52,635 bases of DNA, taken from Phycisphaeraceae bacterium. GTDB lineage: Bacteria > Planctomycetota > Phycisphaerae > Phycisphaerales > UBA1924. The notes beneath the pieces were generated by a model. The model was not told the DNA's origin and searched no databases. It saw only the letters and a program-made list of their open reading frames with translations. Of the stretch, positions 1 through 7,446 are shown in pieces. The stretch is taken from NCBI GenBank assembly GCA_019636625.1, contig JAHBXE010000022.1, positions 1 to 52,635 of the forward strand, written 5' to 3'. Both the position numbers and the translations under genes were made by a program. Each line of letters begins with the position of its first letter. Position 1 is the first letter of the stretch.

Positions 1-262
1 GGTGGGGGGGGGGGGAAGGGATTTTGCATAGGGCGATCCCGTTGCAGATGTGCTTACATCGGCAACATACCCTAGGGAAACACACAGGTCAAGAGACAAA
101 GGGAAAGCCCACACTATTTCATGTTGTCGGTTGTACGGGTTGATACCCTAACGCCCTGCGAATCCGCCAAGTTGTTGTGCTTTGAGTGCTCAAGATCGGT
201 GGAAGGAGATCAATCGAGGAGAGCACGGTGTCGGTTGGACCCAACCGAGAAAGGGCCGTTGC

Positions 263-1897
263 GTGCAACTGAACTGGGTGAGCGAGCGGCACCTTCGCTG
301 CATCGTCGAACGTGGCGGCGCGGGAACCGCCGCGAGGGCAAGTCGCAAGGCGGGGATCGCTGGGCTTCTCGAAGCGACACCGGCGTATGAGACGGTGTTA
401 CTCGAGTTCGATGCCGCGAGGTTGGAGACCGCAGCGCTGGAGGGACAGGTGCGTGCAGCGCTGAAGTCGCTTCGCGACGAGGTTGCCGTGATACCGGCGG
501 TGGTCGAGATCCCCGTGTGCTACCAAGGGGAGTACGCACCGGACCTGGAAGAAGTGGCCCGCGAGGTCGGCCGGTCGCCCGCTGACATTGTGACACTGCA
601 CAGCGGGGCCGAGTACGCGTCCATCTTCGTGGGCTTTATGCCGGGCTTTGCGTACCTCGACGGACTGCCTCCCGCGTTGCAAGTGCCGCGTCTAGACCGG
701 CCCCGGTCTCGGGTGCCCGCCGGAAGCGTGGGGATCGCCGGCGACCAGGCCGGCGTGTACCCGCTCGCTTCACCCGGCGGGTGGCGGCTCATCGGGCGCA
801 CGCCGCGACGGATGTTTGATGCGGCCCGAGCGGCGCCCGCCCTGATCGCGGCGGGCGATCGCGTGAAGTTCGTTCCGATCGATGCGATGACGTTCCGCGA
901 GTTGGAGAGGCAGGAGGCCGCCGCGGCCGCGAAATCCGCAGCCGACGGCGGGCGAGAGTCGTTGCGTGTGCTTGAGCCGGGGATGCTGACAACGGTGCAG
1001 GATCTTGGAAGGCCCGGCTGGGCGGACATGGGTGTTGTCGCCGGAGGGGCCGCGGATTCCCTGTCGCTGCGGATCGGGAACCGCCTGGTCGGCAACGAGG
1101 CGGGCGCGGCGGGTCTGGAGATGACGCTCACCGGCGGCGTGTTCGAGTGTCTAGGAGATGCGCTGGTCGCCGTAACCGGCGGTGATGTGTCCGCGGACGT
1201 TGAAGGTGGGGCCACCGTACCTATGTGGAAGGCCTCGCGCCTCGCCAAGGGCAACCGACTGCGGATCGGACGGGTCCAGCGCGGCGCGCGGGCGTACCTG
1301 TGCATCGCCGGCGGTGTCGATGTGCCGGTGGTGCTGGGCGGGCGGGGCACTCACCTCGCCGCGGGGTTCGGCGGCTTCGAGGGTCGGAGGCTGGCCAAGG
1401 GAGACGTCCTGCGGGCCGGGGAACAAATTGGGACACCGCGGCCACTCGGCGTGGAGGAGATAGAGGAGATCCGGCGGCTGCTCTTTCGCCACGAGCTGAC
1501 CTGCGTGCCGGGGCCACAGTTCGACGAGTTCACGGGAGAGGCTTGGCTGTGGAGCGAGCACCGCGTATCGGTGCAGTCCGATCGCGTGGGAGTGCGTTTG
1601 CAGCACGCCGCGGGAAAATCGCTGGAGGGAGGGAAGAGGGAACGGACAGGAACTGGGGGGCGAATGGTCAGCGAAGGCATGATGTGGGGCGCGGTGCAGG
1701 TTCCGGAGCATGGCAGCCCGATCGTGCTGGGCGTTGACCACCCGACGACGGGCGGGTATCCCGTCGCGGCCGTGGTTACAGCAGCCGATCTTCCGGCGCT
1801 GGGCCAGTTGGCGCCGGGTGCCCGGGTTGGTCTACGGCTGATCTCGGTTGATGAAGCGAGAGCATCCGCGCGGCGGGTCAGCGTTTCTTGGCGATGA
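263..1897 (+). CDS. pxpBC: 5-oxoprolinase subunits B and C, fused (PxpB-PxpC / KipI-KipA)
   Basis: Cytosolic 5-oxoprolinase (ATP-dependent opening of 5-oxoproline to glutamate) uses PxpA, PxpB and PxpC; here B and C are one chain of about 544 residues. The PxpB part (about 1-225) has the KipI signature GFMPGFAYL near residue 124, followed by the VPAGSVGIAG and SPGGWRLIGRTP segments. The PxpC part (about 233-544) opens with VLEPGMLTTVQDLGRPGW, as biotin-carboxylase-like KipA proteins do. I chose GTG 263 because the KipI family starts a few residues before this point. An in-frame TTG at 182 would add 27 unalignable residues, so the start is uncertain. PxpA is encoded downstream at 2601, beyond a small gene on the other strand. 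B-C fusions are known in other bacteria. Confidence 0.87.
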   Translation: MQLNWVSERHLRCIVERGGAGTAARASRKAGIAGLLEATPAYETVLLEFDAARLETAALEGQVRAALKSLRDEVAVIPAVVEIPVCYQGEYAPDLEEVAREVGRSPADIVTLHSGAEYASIFVGFMPGFAYLDGLPPALQVPRLDRPRSRVPAGSVGIAGDQAGVYPLASPGGWRLIGRTPRRMFDAARAAPALIAAGDRVKFVPIDAMTFRELERQEAAAAAKSAADGGRESLRVLEPGMLTTVQDLGRPGWADMGVVAGGAADSLSLRIGNRLVGNEAGAAGLEMTLTGGVFECLGDALVAVTGGDVSADVEGGATVPMWKASRLAKGNRLRIGRVQRGARAYLCIAGGVDVPVVLGGRGTHLAAGFGGFEGRRLAKGDVLRAGEQIGTPRPLGVEEIEEIRRLLFRHELTCVPGPQFDEFTGEAWLWSEHRVSVQSDRVGVRLQHAAGKSLEGGKRERTGTGGRMVSEGMMWGAVQVPEHGSPIVLGVDHPTTGGYPVAAVVTAADLPALGQLAPGARVGLRLISVDEARASARRVSVSWR

Positions 1898-2534
1898 GCG
1901 CCTGCATGAGCTGTGTCGCAGCGTGAAAGAGACGGCCACCCATCGGATCGGATGCGATGGCCTGCATGGAGCCCTCGCCGAAGTGAAGTCCGCTGGGGGT
2001 GATCATGTTGAGGCGCACGTTCCCGGGACGAGGCGGACCGGGGCGAGGTTCTGTCCATGGCCCGATGCGCTGCACAAGCGCGGCGGCCTCTCGCATGACC
2101 AGTGTGATGGACTGATTGAGCGAGTTGTCCGGGTGTTCCCACACCACGCCGGCACCGGAGTAGTTCATGTAGCGAGCGGTGAGGTCCGGGTACGCGGCGA
2201 GCAGATCGAGGCCTTCGCGCATCGCGACTTCAACGACTACACCGAGGATTGACTTGGCCGATTCGGTGGGCGGCAACTGTCCGGACGCTCGAAGGAACGT
2301 CCACGCCTGGGCTCGATGACGAGACTCGATGCCGGGCGTGTTGGCGATCAAGCGCCACAGATCGGCGGCGGCGGAAGGATCGCCGGCGCGGAGCAACTGA
2401 CGAGCGAGCACGAAGTCGGCGAAGGGACCTTCACCCGAATCGTCCGGCGGCCACTGTTCGATAGGGCAATCACCGAAAACAACGTCACGCAGTGATGAGG
2501 AGGGCTGTGGCCTGGAGAAGAGCTTCTTGAACAC
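1878..2534 (-). CDS. Hypothetical protein, about 218 aa, between the 5-oxoprolinase genes
   Basis: Not recognised. It is a soluble protein with no signal peptide or membrane segment. The N-terminus MFKKLFSRPQ is basic. Residues 30-110 look helical and resemble a repeat-type helical scaffold (FADFVLARQLLRAGDPSAAA). The C-terminal half includes NMITPSGLHFGEG. I chose GTG 2534; TTG 2540 lies closer to the GGAG and would add two residues. The 3' end overlaps the end of pxpBC by 20 nt on the opposite strand, and the gene is divergent from pxpA. It has normal GC-rich codon use and looks intact. Its position between pxpBC and pxpA may be accidental. Confidence 0.7.
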   Translation of the reverse strand: MFKKLFSRPQPSSSLRDVVFGDCPIEQWPPDDSGEGPFADFVLARQLLRAGDPSAAADLWRLIANTPGIESRHRAQAWTFLRASGQLPPTESAKSILGVVVEVAMREGLDLLAAYPDLTARYMNYSGAGVVWEHPDNSLNQSITLVMREAAALVQRIGPWTEPRPGPPRPGNVRLNMITPSGLHFGEGSMQAIASDPMGGRLFHAATQLMQALIAKKR

Positions 2535-2600
2535 TTGCAAGGTACTCCGATTCGTGAGAGCATACCGCGCTGGCTCGGCGGCGAGTCAAGAAGGAGCAAC

Positions 2601-3347
2601 GTGACACGGTCAATCGATCTGAACTGCGACATGGGCGAAGGGGCGGGAAGCGATGCCGCGCTGATGGAGCTCGTGACATCGGCCAACATCGCGTGCGGCG
2701 GACACGCGGGGGATGAACAATCCATGCGGGTTGCCGTGCGGGAGGCGGTGCGTCGGGGGTGTGCGGTCGGGGCGCATCCCGGTTACCCGGATCGCGCGGG
2801 GTTCGGGCGGGCGGCCATGGCGTTGAGCCCCAAGGAAGTCGAGGCGTGTGTCGCGGGGCAGGTGGAGCAACTGGCGGCCATCGCGAGGCAGGAAGGGGCG
2901 CGCGTGCGGCACGTCAAGCCGCACGGGGCGCTGTACCACGCCGCGATGAAGGAGCGGGAGATCGCCGCGGCGGTGGCCGCGGGCGTGCGTCGCGTGGATG
3001 CGGGCCTCGTGCTCGTGGGGCTGGCGGGCGCGCGAGGTCTGGAGTGGTGGCGGGACATGGGGATGCGAATCGCCGCGGAGGCGTTCGCGGACCGCCGGTA
3101 CGAGGGGGACGGCTCGCTTCGTCAGCGCGGGCACGCTGATGCGATGATCGAGGACCCGCGCGAAGCAGCAGAGCAGGCGTCGCGGATCGCGCGGGGTGTC
3201 GGCGTGGTGGCGGTGGACGGCCGGGAGGTGGGGGTGTCCGCCGCGACCATCTGCATCCACGGGGACAGCGCGGTAGCGGTGGCGCTAGCGCGCGCGGTGC
3301 GCACGAAACTGGACAGGGAAGGCGTCCAAGTCCGACCGCTGGGGTAA
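2601..3347 (+). CDS. pxpA: 5-oxoprolinase subunit A (LamB/YcsF family)
   Basis: Subunit of ATP-dependent 5-oxoprolinase, working with the PxpB-PxpC fusion encoded upstream. The 248-residue length is typical of PxpA. The family opens with DLNCDMGEG, seen at residues 5-13, then SANIACGGHAGD, HPGYPDRAGFGR, VKPHGALYH and FADRRYEGDGSL, all characteristic of LamB/YcsF proteins. The start is GTG 2601, because AAGGAG lies 5 nt upstream and the conserved core begins directly after it; reading further upstream gives no conserved sequence. It converges on the TerC gene with only 1 nt between stop codons. No terminator is visible in that gap. Confidence 0.93.
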   Translation: MTRSIDLNCDMGEGAGSDAALMELVTSANIACGGHAGDEQSMRVAVREAVRRGCAVGAHPGYPDRAGFGRAAMALSPKEVEACVAGQVEQLAAIARQEGARVRHVKPHGALYHAAMKEREIAAAVAAGVRRVDAGLVLVGLAGARGLEWWRDMGMRIAAEAFADRRYEGDGSLRQRGHADAMIEDPREAAEQASRIARGVGVVAVDGREVGVSAATICIHGDSAVAVALARAVRTKLDREGVQVRPLG

Positions 3348-3348
3348 C

Positions 3349-4428
3349 TCAGGAGTGGTCAGCGGGGGCCGAGGGCTTGGACTTGACAGGAATCAGGATG
3401 GAAGCGGCGACGCCGGCGATGAGCACGGTGATGATGACCGAGAGCGAGATCGGTGTGCTGATCTTGTAGGGCGTGTGCACCAGGAGCATCTTGACGCCGA
3501 CGAACATGAGGATGACGACCAGCGCAGGCTTGAGGAACCGGAACTTGCCCATCATGTTCGCCAGCAGAAAGAACATGGACCGAAGGCCAAGGATCGCGAA
3601 GACGTTGGAGGTGACCACGATGAAGGGGTCGGCGGTGATGGCAAAGATGGCCGGGATGGAATCCACGGCGAAGACGAGGTCCGTGAACTCCACGACGACG
3701 AGGGCGAGCATCAAGGGTGTCGCGGCTCTGCGGACGGCCCCGTCGGGCTGCGTCACGCGGGTCAGGAACCGCTGGCCGTCGTACTGAGGTGTGACCAGAA
3801 CGAACTTGCGAACAAGCCGGACGAAGAGGTTCTGCTCGAAGTTCGGATCGTCGTGCCCCGTGAACGCCATCTTCAGGGCGGTGAGGATCAGGAATCCGCC
3901 GAAGACATAGGTAATCCAGCCGACCTTGTTGATGAGCACCGAGCCGACACCGATCATGATGCCGCGCATCAGAAGGGCGCCGAGAATGCCCCAGAACAGC
4001 ACCCGGTGCTGGTACTTCGCGGGAATGGCGAAGAACTGGAAGATGAGCGCGATGACAAACAGGTTGTCGACCGAGAGTGAAAGCTCCACGATGTAGCCAG
4101 CAAGGTAAAGCCCGACCGCACCACGTCCATCGACCGTCATGGTCTGCCCGGGTTTGCCGATCACCGGGACGTTGAGGCCGATGTCGAGCCAGTGATTCTG
4201 GTAGATGAGGTAGACCACCAGCGAGAAGAGCAGCGACATGGACACCCACACCGTGGTCCAGATGCCCGCTTCCTTGGCGGTCACGGCGTGGGCCTTGCGA
4301 TGGAACACGCCAAGGTCAAGCGCCAGGAAGAAGAACACCATCACGCAGAACGCGGCATAAGCCCAGGTGACAGGTGGGATCAAGGGTTGAGTTGTCTCGG
4401 CAAACGAAAGCAGAAAAGTCGGGAGCAC
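3349..4428 (-). CDS. TerC/Alx-family integral membrane protein, probable Mn2+ exporter
   Basis: A 359-residue polytopic membrane protein of the TerC family, whose members (E. coli Alx, B. subtilis YkoY/MeeF) are linked to manganese export or metalation of secreted enzymes. Family motifs are visible: SLSVDNLFVIALIFQFF, FAVDSIPAIFAIT and ILGLRSMFFLLA, with acidic residues inside membrane helices. About eight hydrophobic segments are present. GTG 4428 is preferred because GGAGG lies 5 nt before it; an upstream in-frame GTG at 4455 would add nine residues without a ribosome site. The leader carries a yybP-ykoY-type Mn2+ riboswitch, which strongly supports a manganese role. The name terC/alx is not assigned because the family has several subgroups. 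Confidence 0.92.
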   Translation of the reverse strand: MLPTFLLSFAETTQPLIPPVTWAYAAFCVMVFFFLALDLGVFHRKAHAVTAKEAGIWTTVWVSMSLLFSLVVYLIYQNHWLDIGLNVPVIGKPGQTMTVDGRGAVGLYLAGYIVELSLSVDNLFVIALIFQFFAIPAKYQHRVLFWGILGALLMRGIMIGVGSVLINKVGWITYVFGGFLILTALKMAFTGHDDPNFEQNLFVRLVRKFVLVTPQYDGQRFLTRVTQPDGAVRRAATPLMLALVVVEFTDLVFAVDSIPAIFAITADPFIVVTSNVFAILGLRSMFFLLANMMGKFRFLKPALVVILMFVGVKMLLVHTPYKISTPISLSVIITVLIAGVAASILIPVKSKPSAPADHS

Positions 4429-4458
4429 GCACGCCTCCAACAGGCCCGAACGCACAAC

Positions 4459-4512
4459 CCCGCGGGATCGCCGCGGGAGTCATGTGGTCTTGCGCATTGC
4501 GTCGAAACGCAA
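4459..4512 (-). promoter_or_regulatory. Expression-platform hairpins between the riboswitch and the TerC-family start
   Basis: Two hairpins lie between the aptamer and the start codon: TTGCGT-TTCG-ACGCAA (4512-4497, UUCG tetraloop) and CCCGCGG/CCGCGGG (4477-4459). Neither is followed by a T run, so control by translation initiation seems more likely than intrinsic termination. The GGAGG ribosome site lies about 20 nt past the second hairpin. Inference from base pairing only. Confidence 0.5.
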
Positions 4513-4519
4513 GGAGCGG

Positions 4520-4615
4520 CCGGGGGTCCTTGGCGGGGACCCCGTGTTGACGATCCGCTCCACCCGTACGGGTGTGACGACCCGGACGGGGAGGCTACTC
4601 CCCAGATGAGCGGGT
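4520..4615 (-). promoter_or_regulatory. yybP-ykoY manganese riboswitch upstream of the TerC-family gene
   Basis: On the minus strand the leader contains the two hallmark conserved loops of this Mn2+ aptamer: GGGGAGTAGC (4603-4594) and CGTCAACAC (4552-4544). A CCGCTC/GAGCGG helix (4613-4608 with 4560-4555) encloses a GC-rich hairpin region between them. Downstream, GGGGTCC/GGACCCC (4543-4523) forms a hairpin. This class normally sits upstream of Mn2+ exporters including alx/terC homologues, exactly as here. Boundaries are approximate. Basis: conserved sequence read by eye plus gene context; a covariance-model search was not run. Confidence 0.85.
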
Positions 4616-4655
4616 CGATGGTAGGCAGGTCCCGGGCCCCGATGCCAAGGAGGAT

Positions 4656-5096
4656 TCAGTCCTTGACTTCCCGGTACTCGAATCGCACCGGTCCCGACGC
4701 CGTGATTCCCCAGGCGGAGAGGACGTACTTGGGCTGCTCGCCGAACTTGTTGTACAACGCGGAGTCGTCAAACGGGACGAGGTTGGATACCAGCCGCGCC
4801 TCGTCCTTCGCTTCAACGGTCCAGCCATCCTTGAACGGGATGATGATGTTGTCCCGCGGCGGAACGACGATGGGAACGCTCGTGTCCCGTGAGACGAGCG
4901 ACACGGCCCACCGACGCTCGTCACCGCTGGAGTTGAGGATGATCGCCGAGTACGTTCCCGGCGGGATCCAGGCCGCGAACTGCGGGTAGCGCGTCGGCCG
5001 GTTGCTTGACGGACCAGGTCGGGAGGTTCCGATCTGTGCCGCGAGGATCGTGGTGCAGGTCCCGAGGATGGCGGCGAGTATGAACTTGCGCTGCAT
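4656..5096 (-). CDS. Small secreted hypothetical protein
   Basis: A 146-residue protein with an N-terminal signal peptide (MQRKFILAAILGTCTTILAAQ, cleavage near residue 21). The mature part is a compact, beta-rich domain (IPPGTYSAIILNSSGDERR, IPFKDGWTVEAKDEA, FEYREVKD) that I cannot assign. ATG 5096 is chosen because TGGAG lies just upstream and the signal peptide begins there. It is downstream of the lipoprotein gene on the same strand, but a strong hairpin (5197-5223) separates them, so the two may be only partly co-transcribed. Export to the periplasm or beyond is inferred from the signal peptide. Confidence 0.75.
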   Translation of the reverse strand: MQRKFILAAILGTCTTILAAQIGTSRPGPSSNRPTRYPQFAAWIPPGTYSAIILNSSGDERRWAVSLVSRDTSVPIVVPPRDNIIIPFKDGWTVEAKDEARLVSNLVPFDDSALYNKFGEQPKYVLSAWGITASGPVRFEYREVKD

Positions 5097-5196
5097 GACG
5101 AACTCCAGTTCCGCTGCGGAGTCGGACGACTGTCCGCCCGGGAAGTTCCTCAAACACGGCATCAAGCCGGGCCGATGAGCTCCCGCCAAATGCGGA

Positions 5197-5223
5197 GCGG
5201 CCCCGCGTAAGTCGCGGGGCCGC
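5197..5223 (-). terminator. Strong hairpin, probable terminator or attenuator after the lipoprotein gene
   Basis: A perfect 11-bp inverted repeat, GCGGCCCCGCG / CGCGGGGCCGC with a 5-nt loop, lies about 25 nt past the lipoprotein stop. The minus-strand sequence after it has only a short TTT, so termination may be incomplete or factor-assisted. Confidence 0.55.
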
Positions 5224-5246
5224 GGAGCCGGGAGGTCAGCAGCGCG

Positions 5247-6899
5247 TTACTTGACGAGTCCGATCGTCCGGGCCGTCACCGAACCGGTCGCCTGGAACGT
5301 GACGTCGAGAATCTCCAGGTTGTTCGGCACCGCGATGATGACGCCGCCGAGCTTCGGAATGGACGGAATCGTCGCCTTGTGAACGCCGTTGATCGTGACG
5401 ATCAGTTCGGTCGACGCGGCGGACGTGCCGCGGATGAAAATGCCCGTGCCGCTGGCGGGCTCGGCGAGGCGGACAGCAATGGTCTCGCCGCCCTTCCATG
5501 CGTACGAACGGTTGCTGGCCATGTCCGCCGCGAAGAGCGGGTTGACGCGGGTATCGAGGCGATTGCGGTAGATCACCTGGCCGTTGAGGCCGGACAGGCG
5601 GAGCTGCGGCTCGCGAGCCTTGGCCGCCTCCGCGTCGATGGTCTCGACTGCCAGCGACAGCGGCGCGGCGGACCCGAGCCGTTTGCCCAGCGCGATCAGC
5701 GATTCCATGCGGGAACGATCCGCCTGGGCCAAGGGAGAAATCGTGAACCCCGCCCGGCTGGCCAGCTTTTCGCCGCTGGCGTTGTACGCAACCGGTTCGC
5801 CGCCGAGCGAGGACCGGAAGGAGAACGTGCCCCGGTCATCGACGGAGCCGGTGTACGTGAACTCCTTGAAGGGCATCTCGCGCAGGTTGATCGCGTTGCC
5901 CGCGACGGAGAGCTTCTCTTCATCGATCGTGGCGTCAAGAAGCACGGTCCCGAGCGACTGGCCCGCCTCCGCCGTGATGATGGTTCCGGTGGCGGATTGG
6001 AGAGGTTTCATGACCGCGAGCAGCCGGGCGTGCTTCTCGGCGGCGGCCTTGGCGATGGCTTCCTCGCGGGCGATGCGGGCGGCCTCGGCGGCCTCGGCCT
6101 GCTTGCGGGCGTACTCCTCCTGAGCCAGACGCTGGCGCTCCGCCGCTTCCGCCTGCTGCCGGGCGACCTGCTCCTGGTACTGGCGTTGACGCTCTTCGGC
6201 CTCCTGTTGGCGTTGAAGTTGCTGGGCCTGGAGTTGCTCGCGCTGGATCCGGGCGCGCTCCGCGGCCGCCTCCTGCGCCTTCTTGGCCCGAGCCTCGGCC
6301 TCGGCCATCATCTTCTTGAACTCCTCGGAACCCTCGATGACGTACGGCTTGAGCTTCGAAAGCGGTTCGAAGTTCTGGTTCCGGAACTTGGCGCCGCTTT
6401 GCATCCCGTTCGAAATCACGGGGTAGCCCATCTTCAAGTCGGGGACCTTGTCGTAGATCGCTTTCCATGCTCCGGCGCCCATGATGCCGTCCTTGTTGAC
6501 GGCGTTCGCGCCAAGCTCCCACTTGCCGTTGGCCTTGCCGCCGCCGCACCGGCCTTCCACGGGAAGCTCATCTCCCTTTTCGGCGACGATCTTCACGATG
6601 TTCTTCCCGTCATACTCCGCGAGGATGCACGCGATGGGCTCCTTGAATCGGAGCTTGGCGGTCCATGTCGTCTGGTACAGGGTGCCCATGTCGCCGAACT
6701 TCTCCGTCTCCCACTTGCCCAGCTTGATCGAGACGACTTCGGCGTTGTCCTTGTTCGCGATGAACATGGCGGTGTTGGCGTTGTAAACCGCGTCGGTCAC
6801 TTCGGCCGTGACCACATCGGACGGCGGGCCGCCGCCGCAACCGGCGAGCGTGAAGGAAAGTGCGGCAACAGCGACGATGGGCGATACGGTGCGGAACAT
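5247..6899 (-). CDS. Lipoprotein with central coiled coil, unknown function
   Basis: A 550-residue envelope protein. Residues 1-20 form a lipoprotein signal ending in the lipobox LAGC, so it is probably lipid-anchored. Residues 25-185 form a globular domain with little recognisable similarity. Residues 190-300 are a long Ala/Glu/Gln/Arg-rich coiled coil (EEFKKMMAEAEARAKKAQEA and repeats). Residues 310-550 hold beta-rich domains; the last part (GTGIFIRGTSAASTELIVTI) resembles a secreted beta-sandwich. ATG 6899 is chosen because GGAG lies 7 nt upstream and the lipobox follows; reading further upstream adds 91 unconvincing residues. Followed by a small secreted protein on the same strand. No function can be given. 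Confidence 0.82.
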   Translation of the reverse strand: MFRTVSPIVAVAALSFTLAGCGGGPPSDVVTAEVTDAVYNANTAMFIANKDNAEVVSIKLGKWETEKFGDMGTLYQTTWTAKLRFKEPIACILAEYDGKNIVKIVAEKGDELPVEGRCGGGKANGKWELGANAVNKDGIMGAGAWKAIYDKVPDLKMGYPVISNGMQSGAKFRNQNFEPLSKLKPYVIEGSEEFKKMMAEAEARAKKAQEAAAERARIQREQLQAQQLQRQQEAEERQRQYQEQVARQQAEAAERQRLAQEEYARKQAEAAEAARIAREEAIAKAAAEKHARLLAVMKPLQSATGTIITAEAGQSLGTVLLDATIDEEKLSVAGNAINLREMPFKEFTYTGSVDDRGTFSFRSSLGGEPVAYNASGEKLASRAGFTISPLAQADRSRMESLIALGKRLGSAAPLSLAVETIDAEAAKAREPQLRLSGLNGQVIYRNRLDTRVNPLFAADMASNRSYAWKGGETIAVRLAEPASGTGIFIRGTSAASTELIVTINGVHKATIPSIPKLGGVIIAVPNNLEILDVTFQATGSVTARTIGLVK

Positions 6900-7190
6900 G
6901 GCTGGTCTCCAGAGGCTTTCTTGGGCCTTACCGGTTGATGCGCAGAAAGCAAGCCAAGTCCGCCAACACTCGACGTGGACCTTCTCCACAATCCCCCCAA
7001 ACCGCCGCTCTCCGTTCTCGGATCCCAGGGGCTCCTTGGATTCACAAGCCGGAGCGCGGCATACGGACGATCTGTTTGGTTTCCTGTAGGCAAGCGTCAC
7101 CCGTCCTCCCAGATGCCGGCCTCCGGCCCTCTGTCGCACACCGGCAACAGTCGTTGGAGCGCCCGCGTACAACCTTGGCGGAGGGTCGCC

Positions 7191-7445
7191 GTGGCGGATC
7201 TCAAGTCGGCGCGGCTCATGTACGTAAAGGCCTTTCTGCTGGTCGGTATCGGTGTGCTCGCGGCTACCTTGATCCTGATCGAGACGCGTTCGTGGCGGAT
7301 CGCCGCGCTGCTCGCGGCGGCGATTTGGGGGTTCTGCAGGTCGTACTACTTCGCGTTCTACGTGATCGAGCGATGGATCGACCCGAAGTTCAAGTTCGCC
7401 GGGCTCGGGGCGTTCGCGGCGTACCTAATTCGTCGCCGAACGTGA
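7191..7445 (+). CDS. Small membrane protein, 84 aa
   Basis: Two hydrophobic segments (KAFLLVGIGVLAATLILI and WRIAALLAAAIWGFCRSYYF) separated by a short basic turn, then a short soluble tail ending in RRR. GTG 7191 is chosen because GGAGGG lies 6 nt before it. The sequence upstream in the same frame is poorly structured. Its stop is 1 nt from the end of the convergent helicase gene. Not assignable to a family; possibly a small planctomycete-specific membrane protein. Confidence 0.65.
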   Translation: MADLKSARLMYVKAFLLVGIGVLAATLILIETRSWRIAALLAAAIWGFCRSYYFAFYVIERWIDPKFKFAGLGAFAAYLIRRRT

Positions 7446-7446
7446 T

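Noticed and set aside
5379..6938. Long plus-strand open frame opposite the lipoprotein gene
   Set aside because: Leu/Arg/Gly-rich shadow with no ribosome site; the minus-strand gene has a lipobox and a coiled coil.
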